From: Methanothrix sp.
GTDB taxonomy: Archaea > Halobacteriota > Methanosarcinia > Methanotrichales > Methanotrichaceae
Direction of reading: 5' to 3'
DNA: 37,034 nucleotides
Assembly: GCF_024518575.1 (NCBI RefSeq)
Contig: NZ_JANIHG010000007.1
Location: 1-37,034 of the forward strand
Shown here: in pieces, positions 31,946 to 37,034 of the stretch
Layout: each line of letters starts with the position of its first letter
Numbering within the stretch: the stretch's first letter is position 1
Made by a program: the position numbers and the translations under genes
Notes under the pieces: generated by a model
The model's database searches: none
The model's input: only the letters and a program-made list of their open reading frames with translations
Told to the model about the DNA's origin: nothing

Positions 31946-32524
31946 TCAGCGCTGCCTCAGCCTCTCTATCGTCTCCTTAACAGCCTTCTGGACTATCGGG
32001 CTCTCATCGCTGATGCCTTCCAGCTGGTTGATCACCTTCGGGTCGCCTATCAGCCCCAGGGCTCTTGTCACATGATACCTGACCTTCCAGCTCGTATCGT
32101 TCAGCAGGGGAAGCAGCGGCTCGACTGCCCTCGGATCGCCGATGCTGCCGAGAGCGCACGCTGCGTTGAGCCTCACGTCCTGGCTCCTGTCATTGAGCAC
32201 GCCTATGAGCGCCTCCACAGCCCCCGGATCTCCTATGTTCCCGAGGGCCCAGGCCGCGTTCCATCTCACAAGAGCGTTTGAGTCGGTCAGGGCCCTGCTC
32301 AGCGGTTCCACCGCCCTGGCGTCTTTGATCTTCCCCAGCGCCTCCGCGGCCTCTGACCTCACGCTCGCATCCACATCGAGAAGCGCATCTATCAGGGGAC
32401 CAACTGCTTTCGGGTCGCCGATCTTACCGAGCGCCTCTGCTGCCCGCGCCCGGACCGTCGAGCTGTCGTCCTCGAGATCTTTTATGAACTTCTCGACCTT
32501 CTCAGCATCAGCTCTCAGCGGCAT
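31946..32524 (-). CDS. HEAT-repeat (PBS-lyase type) protein
   Basis: 192 residues made of six 31-residue repeats with the pattern [23 protein letters not shown]. The repeats form an all-helical scaffold for protein binding; they are related to phycobilin lyase HEAT repeats but no catalytic site is present. A TATA-like TTAAATAC lies about 35 bases upstream. It is divergent from the lamin-tail gene and converges with the PHP gene (12 bases apart). Confidence 0.88.
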   Translation of the reverse strand: MPLRADAEKVEKFIKDLEDDSSTVRARAAEALGKIGDPKAVGPLIDALLDVDASVRSEAAEALGKIKDARAVEPLSRALTDSNALVRWNAAWALGNIGDPGAVEALIGVLNDRSQDVRLNAACALGSIGDPRAVEPLLPLLNDTSWKVRYHVTRALGLIGDPKVINQLEGISDESPIVQKAVKETIERLRQR

Positions 32525-32667
32525 GATGACACCAGAGATCAGGATTCAGTCGATGTATTTAAGAGAAACTCTGGAGGTCGGGCCTCTCAGATGCTCATCT
32601 CGAGCCGGATGGTGCCACTCCTGTCCTGGGGCATACTTTTAAAAGCCACGGCTGGTTACCTGCAACC

Positions 32668-33126
32668 ATGAGAGCTGTTATTATCATGATTGCACTTCTC
32701 TCGTGCTGCAGCGCAGCTGATGTGCTTCTGAATGAGGTGGAGCTCGGTCCGCCTGCGGGATCGAGCGATTGGGTTGAACTCTACAACTCCGGGAATGAGA
32801 GCGTCGTGATCGGCGGATGGTGTGTGAGGATACTGGATGGGAGCTGGATCGGCGAGATCTGTCTTCCGGATAACGCGCTGATCGAGCCGCACGGATTCTA
32901 CGTCGCCCTGGGCAGGAAGGAGTGGATGCACAACAACAGCGGCGTGGTTCAGCTCATCGACGACGCCGGGAATATCGTGGATGAATCTCCTTTCCGGACG
33001 GACGCGCTCGCGAACGATATGACATGGGGTAGGTACCCGGACGGGCACGACAGAGATACAGCAGGCGACTGGGGATACATGATGGGCACGATGGGCTCTC
33101 CGAATATGATATCAGGCAAAGCATAG
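32668..33126 (+). CDS. Exported lamin-tail-domain protein
   Basis: 152 residues. A signal peptide (MRAVIIMIALLSCCSA) is followed by a lamin-tail domain: LLNEVELGPPAGSSDWVELYN, VVIGGWCVRILDG, then FYVALGR and WGRYPDG. LLSC could act as a lipobox. The TATA box ACTTTTAAAAG lies about 30 bases upstream. Such domains occur in secreted archaeal and bacterial proteins, often at the cell surface; this one consists of the single domain. Confidence 0.8.
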   Translation: MRAVIIMIALLSCCSAADVLLNEVELGPPAGSSDWVELYNSGNESVVIGGWCVRILDGSWIGEICLPDNALIEPHGFYVALGRKEWMHNNSGVVQLIDDAGNIVDESPFRTDALANDMTWGRYPDGHDRDTAGDWGYMMGTMGSPNMISGKA

Positions 33127-33193
33127 CCCCCACCTACCGGCCACCCAAACTGGATAGCCATCGCCGCCGAGGTGAATCCTCTTTTTAATTATG

Positions 33194-33233
33194 CTTTAAA
33201 AATGATGGGCGAGGGTCGCATCAGACCTTCGCC
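33194..33233 (-). terminator. Hairpin terminator overlapping the mtd stop
   Basis: On the minus strand GGCGA-A-GGTC and GACC-C-TCGCC form a stem with one mismatch around TGATGC, which includes the TGA stop; CATCATTTTTAAAG follows. This is the third such stop-overlapping terminator in the window. Confidence 0.6.
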
Positions 33234-34048
33234 GGCTTCTCCAGAAGCCTTCTCTTCACCAGCAGATCGCCCGAACGCGCATGCGGCTTTCTCGATACAG
33301 TGTCCCCGGACTTCTCCAGCTCTCTCGCCTCGTCCGCGAGCCTGGCAGCTGCGCGTATGACCTCATGCCCTGCGGCTGCCGCAAGGGCGATGGCCTCGAG
33401 CTCCTTGAGCCTGAAGCATGCCTGCGCGTCTATCGATGCTGCTGTCTGGGCCATGTAGAGCGCGGCAATCGCCTTCGCCCTCGCATATGGGTTTGCGAAA
33501 TCCATGCGCTCGGCGCAGAGCTCAGGCGTGGCGAGTATGTGCGGGAGCTGTGGAGATCCAGCGGCAACAGATGCGATCGCCCTGTCGATCTCCTCCTGGA
33601 CGAGCCTGACCGCCCCGCATATGCTGAGCACCTTGAGCGCATCTGCATTGAATATCGCCATCTCAGCAGGATCCAAAAACTCGCGCTTCGCTCCTATGAG
33701 CGGATCCATGGGGAGGATTATGTACCCGAAGCCCTCTGCCTCCATGGCATCCCTGGATTCCTTCTTCGTCGGGCCGTCGGATACTACGATAAGCGGGATC
33801 CCCTTCAGCATGTTTCTTGCAGCAGTAGGCCCGGGCGTCGCAGCGTTCGGGCTGACGACAACGATAATCTGTGGGCCCCAGGCTCGCATATCCTCGGCCA
33901 GCCGCTCGCCCTCGCTCTTGGACATCTTAGGCCCATGAGAGACAACCTTGGTCTCGATCTCCGTCCTCTCCGCGATCTCATCCAGCGCAAGATCGACAAC
34001 AAGAGAAGACGCGATATTTCCGAGCTTGATAAAACCGATCTTGAACAT
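33221..34048 (-). CDS. mtd: F420-dependent methylene-H4MPT dehydrogenase
   Basis: 275 residues. MFKIGFIKLGNIASSLVVDLALDEIAERT and VVVSPNAATPGPTAAR, IPLIVVSDGPTKK and EGFGYIILPMDPLIGAKREFLDP identify Mtd. It reduces methenyl-H4MPT with F420H2 (or the reverse), a step of methanogenic C1 metabolism. An AAATTTAATA TATA-like box lies about 34 bases before the ATG. The gene has its own promoter and terminator, so it is a single-gene unit. Confidence 0.96.
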   Translation of the reverse strand: MFKIGFIKLGNIASSLVVDLALDEIAERTEIETKVVSHGPKMSKSEGERLAEDMRAWGPQIIVVVSPNAATPGPTAARNMLKGIPLIVVSDGPTKKESRDAMEAEGFGYIILPMDPLIGAKREFLDPAEMAIFNADALKVLSICGAVRLVQEEIDRAIASVAAGSPQLPHILATPELCAERMDFANPYARAKAIAALYMAQTAASIDAQACFRLKELEAIALAAAAGHEVIRAAARLADEARELEKSGDTVSRKPHARSGDLLVKRRLLEKPAKV

Positions 34049-34106
34049 GCTGATCTGGAAGGTAAGAGGTGGAGTATTAAATTTGCGATCGATCGGAAAA
34101 GGATCG

Positions 34107-34200
34107 GTGGGCCAGTGGATGAGCTGTCAGGAATCAGTATTCACTGACTGATGACATCCACAGAATCGCATGCATCTGAACTCCATGGTTAGATGCCCAC
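34107..34200. ncRNA. Candidate structured RNA or leader element between CYTH gene and mtd
   Basis: Read on the plus strand: closing pair GTGGGC (34107-34112) with GCCCAC (34195-34200); hairpin 1 GTGGATG (34115-34121) with CATCCAC (34155-34161), containing GTCAGGAAT with ATTC-A-CTGAC and a CAGT loop; hairpin 2 GCATCT-G-AAC (34172-34181) with GTTAGATGC (34188-34196). CTGACTGATGA (34144-34154) and CTGA (34176-34179) look like C/D-box elements, though the guide spacings (about 21 nt) are long and the first C box (GGATGA) is imperfect. The mtd TATA box lies beyond it, so it is not the mtd leader. Confidence 0.4.
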
Positions 34201-34204
34201 AGGC

Positions 34205-34774
34205 TCATGGTTCCGGCTTTGCAGGAGCACTTTTCCATCCAGCAGAAGCTGCAGCGCTCGAACGAGCTATCTCAAGAAGCTCCAGGTATGAGAGTCTGAT
34301 CGGCCTGCCAACTCCAACGCTGGAGATTATCTCGAGGACTCGCGCTTTATCGGCCGGGCTCTCTTGATCTGCAGATATCTCCGCCTCCACAAATCTTCCA
34401 AGCCCATCGACATCGTCCAGCGCCACGATCGCATCGCCAAGCCTGTACTTGGATCTCCGCTTTCTGACGACAGCGAATCTGGAGAAACCGAGTGATTCGA
34501 GCAGCCTCTCAGAAGCCGTTGCATCATCAACCCTTACGGTAAGCTCCAGCCTCGTCTTCGTTGCAGGATCAAGCTTAGGCCCCTTGTACGTGAGGTAGAC
34601 GCCATCATCTTTAATCCGCAGGCGCAGCGCCTCATCGGTGGATGCGAAATCGCGAACAGGGGAGCGGAAATAGATGTCCTCATGATTCTCCACCCCAATC
34701 AGAATCCCGCCCATCCGCAGGATCCTATCCTCCGCATCCTCCGGCGCCCTGGCCTTGGCCTCAACCTCTATCAA
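34205..34774 (-). CDS. CYTH-domain protein (class IV adenylate cyclase-like / triphosphatase)
   Basis: 189 residues. The N-terminal ExExK motif is present (EVEAK), followed by LRLRIKDDGVYLTYKGPK, TRLELTVRVDD and KYRLGDAIVALDDVDGLGRFVEAEI, the beta-tunnel strands of the CYTH fold. The family includes CyaB-like cyclases and inorganic or thiamine triphosphatases; activity cannot be assigned without assay. It overlaps valS by ATGA. Confidence 0.88.
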   Translation of the reverse strand: MIEVEAKARAPEDAEDRILRMGGILIGVENHEDIYFRSPVRDFASTDEALRLRIKDDGVYLTYKGPKLDPATKTRLELTVRVDDATASERLLESLGFSRFAVVRKRRSKYRLGDAIVALDDVDGLGRFVEAEISADQESPADKARVLEIISSVGVGRPIRLSYLELLEIARSSAAASAGWKSAPAKPEP

Positions 34775-37034
34775 GAGCTCCTCCTTATAACAACCGTCGC
34801 TCTATCGAGCCTGAGAACATCGACTGCCTCTCCCCTGGAGAGAGTCTCCCTCACGATCTCGATCATATCTGGCGTGATCTCTGCTCCGCATATATCGATC
34901 TGCCCAGATGCAAGCCCCTTCTCCACCTCCGCCGGGTCCATCGAGGAGAGCTTCCGGATGATCTCGCCGGCCTGCCCCTTGTACCTCGGGCCTATCAGAC
35001 GCATCACAGGCTTCACAGCGACCGCCCTGCTCTCGATCTCAGGCTGCCCTTTCCTGAGCTGTACCGGAGCGTTCGCCACCCCTCTCAGATCAAACGTCTC
35101 AAGATCCATATCAGTGTAGATCTCTATGCCCGGCAGCGGCGCGTTCAGCGCCATTCCCCTCTCTGCCTTGTAGCGCCGTATAGCCGCTGCTATCTCTCTT
35201 ATCATAGCGCCCTCTGGAGATGCGTACCCCTCGAGCGACGGCCAGCTCTGGGTGTGGACGCTCTTTCCTGTGAGAGAGCTGTAGATCTCCTCGGTGATGA
35301 ACGGTATGAACGGGGCCATGAGCCTGCAGAGAACATCAAGCACCCTGTAGAGCGTCGCCTGTGCAGCCCTCCTCTCCAGAGAGTCAGGACCGTACAGCCT
35401 GGACTTCACGATCTCTATGTAATCGTCGGCCAGGACCTCCCACGTGAAGGCGCGTATGGCTCTGAACGCCTCGTCGAACTGGAATGCCTCCATCGAGCCT
35501 GTCACCTTTGAGACTAGCGCGCCGAGCTCGCCGAGCAGCCAGCGATCGATCTGCGTAAGGGGTGCGTCTGTGTCGGAAGCGAACGGAGCCGCAAACCTGT
35601 AGATCGACCAGAGCTTCTGCTGGAACCTGCTCGCTGCCACTATCTCCTTCCACTGGAACATCACATCAGAGCCAGGAGAGCCGCCGAGGGCAGCCCACTG
35701 CCTGAGAGCATCGGCTCCGTTCCTCTCGAATACCTCTTCTGGTATGACGAAGTTGTTCAGCGACTTCGACATCTTCCTGCCGTCCTCGCCGAGAACCATC
35801 CCGTTGATCAGTATCGTATCCCATGGCTTCACGCCGACGAGCGCCATGGAGCGGAGTATAGTGTAGAATGCCCATGTCCTGATTATATCATGGCCCTGCG
35901 GCCTTAGCTGCGCCGGGTATCGCGGATCCTGGCGGCTGAGCCAGCCTGTGACGTGCAGCGCGGATATAGAGCTGTCCATCCATGTGTCAAGAACGTCCTC
36001 CTCTGGCTCGAACTCTTTCGACCCGCATCTGCAGCTCACCGGAGGCTGTGTCTTTGTGGGATCCAGGGGAAGCCACTCCTCCCTCGCGACCATGACCTCC
36101 CCGCACCTCTTGCAGTACCACGCAGGTATCGGCGTTGCGAAAACCCTCTGCCTTGAGATGCACCAGTCCCACTCCATGGTTCCTGTCCAGTTCTTGAGCC
36201 TGAGCTTCATGTGCTCCGGAACCCACTCGATCTCATCCGCGGTTTTGATGATCACATCTGGATATATGCGCACGAACCACTGCCTCTCAGATAGAATCTC
36301 TATCGGGGTCTTGCACCTCCAGCAGAGCCCGACGTTCTGCTCGAGAGGCTCCTGTCTGTAGATTATACCCCTTGAGATCATCTCATCCACTATCGCATTC
36401 TTCGCCTCGCTGATGCCCAATCCCTTGAACTTACCGGCGATCTCTGTCAGCTTGCCCTCTCTGTCTATCGCCTGCCTGAGCGGGAGGTTGTGCTCGACCC
36501 ACCAGCGAACATCCTGCTTGTCGCCGAAGGTGCAGATCATGACCACGCCTGTGCCGAATGAGGGATCCACAGCAGGATCTGAAAGGACAGGAACATCGTA
36601 ATCGAAGAGCGGAACCCTCACACTCTTTCCAACGAATCTGATATGACGATCGTCGTTAGGATTGACAGCGACCGCGACGCATGCCGGCAGAAGCTCGGGT
36701 CTGGTTGTCGCGATCTCGAGTGCGCCATCATCTGATTCGAAGCGCATGTAGTTCAGCGTGGTCGTTCTGGCCTCGTACTCGACCTCTGCAAATGCTATGG
36801 CTGTGGCGCACCTCGGGCACCAGTTCACTGGATGGTCCTCTCTGTATATCATCCCCTTGTTGTACATCTGCACAAAAGATCGCTGAGTCTTCACATAGTA
36901 CTCAGGCTTCATCGTGATGTACTCGTTGGACCAGTCTGTGGATATCCCGAGACGCGTGATCGTGCGGCGCATCCTCTCTATCGCCTGAGCGGTCATCTCC
37001 TCGCAGAGCCTGCGGAACTCCTCCCTTGGAACCT
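34771..37034 (-). CDS. valS: Valyl-tRNA synthetase (5' end beyond window)
   Basis: About 754 residues are visible; the frame remains open to the right edge, so the N-terminus (with the HIGH motif) is outside. KMSKS is present in GEDGRKMSKSLNN, and WRSRDCISRQ-like segments TGTMEWDWCISRQRVFATPIPAWYCKRCGE and LCWRCKTPIE carry zinc knuckles. The editing domain and the anticodon-binding C-terminal part (DRWLLGELGALVSKV) are seen. It charges tRNA-Val. Confidence 0.94.
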   Translation of the reverse strand, partial: VPREEFRRLCEEMTAQAIERMRRTITRLGISTDWSNEYITMKPEYYVKTQRSFVQMYNKGMIYREDHPVNWCPRCATAIAFAEVEYEARTTTLNYMRFESDDGALEIATTRPELLPACVAVAVNPNDDRHIRFVGKSVRVPLFDYDVPVLSDPAVDPSFGTGVVMICTFGDKQDVRWWVEHNLPLRQAIDREGKLTEIAGKFKGLGISEAKNAIVDEMISRGIIYRQEPLEQNVGLCWRCKTPIEILSERQWFVRIYPDVIIKTADEIEWVPEHMKLRLKNWTGTMEWDWCISRQRVFATPIPAWYCKRCGEVMVAREEWLPLDPTKTQPPVSCRCGSKEFEPEEDVLDTWMDSSISALHVTGWLSRQDPRYPAQLRPQGHDIIRTWAFYTILRSMALVGVKPWDTILINGMVLGEDGRKMSKSLNNFVIPEEVFERNGADALRQWAALGGSPGSDVMFQWKEIVAASRFQQKLWSIYRFAAPFASDTDAPLTQIDRWLLGELGALVSKVTGSMEAFQFDEAFRAIRAFTWEVLADDYIEIVKSRLYGPDSLERRAAQATLYRVLDVLCRLMAPFIPFITEEIYSSLTGKSVHTQSWPSLEGYASPEGAMIREIAAAIRRYKAERGMALNAPLPGIEIYTDMDLETFDLRGVANAPVQLRKGQPEIESRAVAVKPVMRLIGPRYKGQAGEIIRKLSSMDPAEVEKGLASGQIDICGAEITPDMIEIVRETLSRGEAVDVLRLDRATVVIRRSS

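Overview
The window is a contiguous stretch of chromosome from a methanogenic archaeon. The diagnostic genes are a methyl-coenzyme M reductase operon (mcrB-mcrD-mcrG-mcrA, 21277-25571, minus strand) and F420-dependent methylene-H4MPT dehydrogenase (mtd, 33221-34048). Archaeal RIO2 kinase, a DUF460 protein, BRE/TATA-type promoters, leaderless genes and a CCA-less tRNA agree. The protein sequences and the many Methanosarcinales-type families suggest Methanothrix (Methanosaeta) or a close relative; the genus is my inference and was not checked by a search.

Layout. (1) 1-4182, minus: isocitrate dehydrogenase, RIO2 kinase, DUF460 protein and the start of an exported protein form one tight operon. 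(2) 4394-7086, plus: DUF166 protein, both subunits of class I fumarase and a DUF434 protein. (3) 7087-7634: a small transposon-like element with terminal inverted repeats and a probable target duplication. (4) 7635-9710, minus: an ADP-forming acyl-CoA synthetase with its two subunits fused in beta-alpha order, followed by two small genes (zinc-binding 49 aa; exported 96 aa). (5) 10825-21226: a metal / iron-sulfur cluster island. It holds a DUF134 regulator, an Mrp ATPase, a B12-radical SAM enzyme, two NifX-like proteins, a metallo-beta-lactamase-fold protein, a second radical SAM protein, two MinD-type ATPases with ferredoxin domains, a DUF5320 protein, a CDF transporter fused to a NifX-like domain, and a ZIP transporter. 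(6) 21277-26233: the mcr operon, lacking mcrC, with a long AT-rich leader/promoter. (7) 26234-27486: a SPASM-type radical SAM enzyme preceded by a previously uncalled 45-codon ORF. (8) 27588-29785, plus: long FKBP isomerase, tRNA thiolation enzyme whose end overlaps a tRNA-Thr(UGU) gene, and an exported protein. (9) 29855-37034: MgtC/DUF4010 membrane protein, PHP hydrolase, HEAT-repeat protein, lamin-tail exported protein, mtd, a CYTH protein and most of valS.

How the parts fit. The strongest new signal is regulatory. Three promoters in region 5 (mrp, the NifX pair, DUF5320) carry the same 32-bp element at the BRE/TATA position, with a conserved TCnCATAAG block just downstream of the TATA box. 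This marks them as one regulon, and the DUF134 HTH protein next to mrp is the obvious candidate regulator. Other second-look items are a structured 94-nt intergenic element upstream of mtd, three hairpin plus U-run terminators that overlap stop codons, a palindrome at the ZIP start, a short upstream ORF before mcrB, and the small ORF coupled to the SPASM radical SAM gene.
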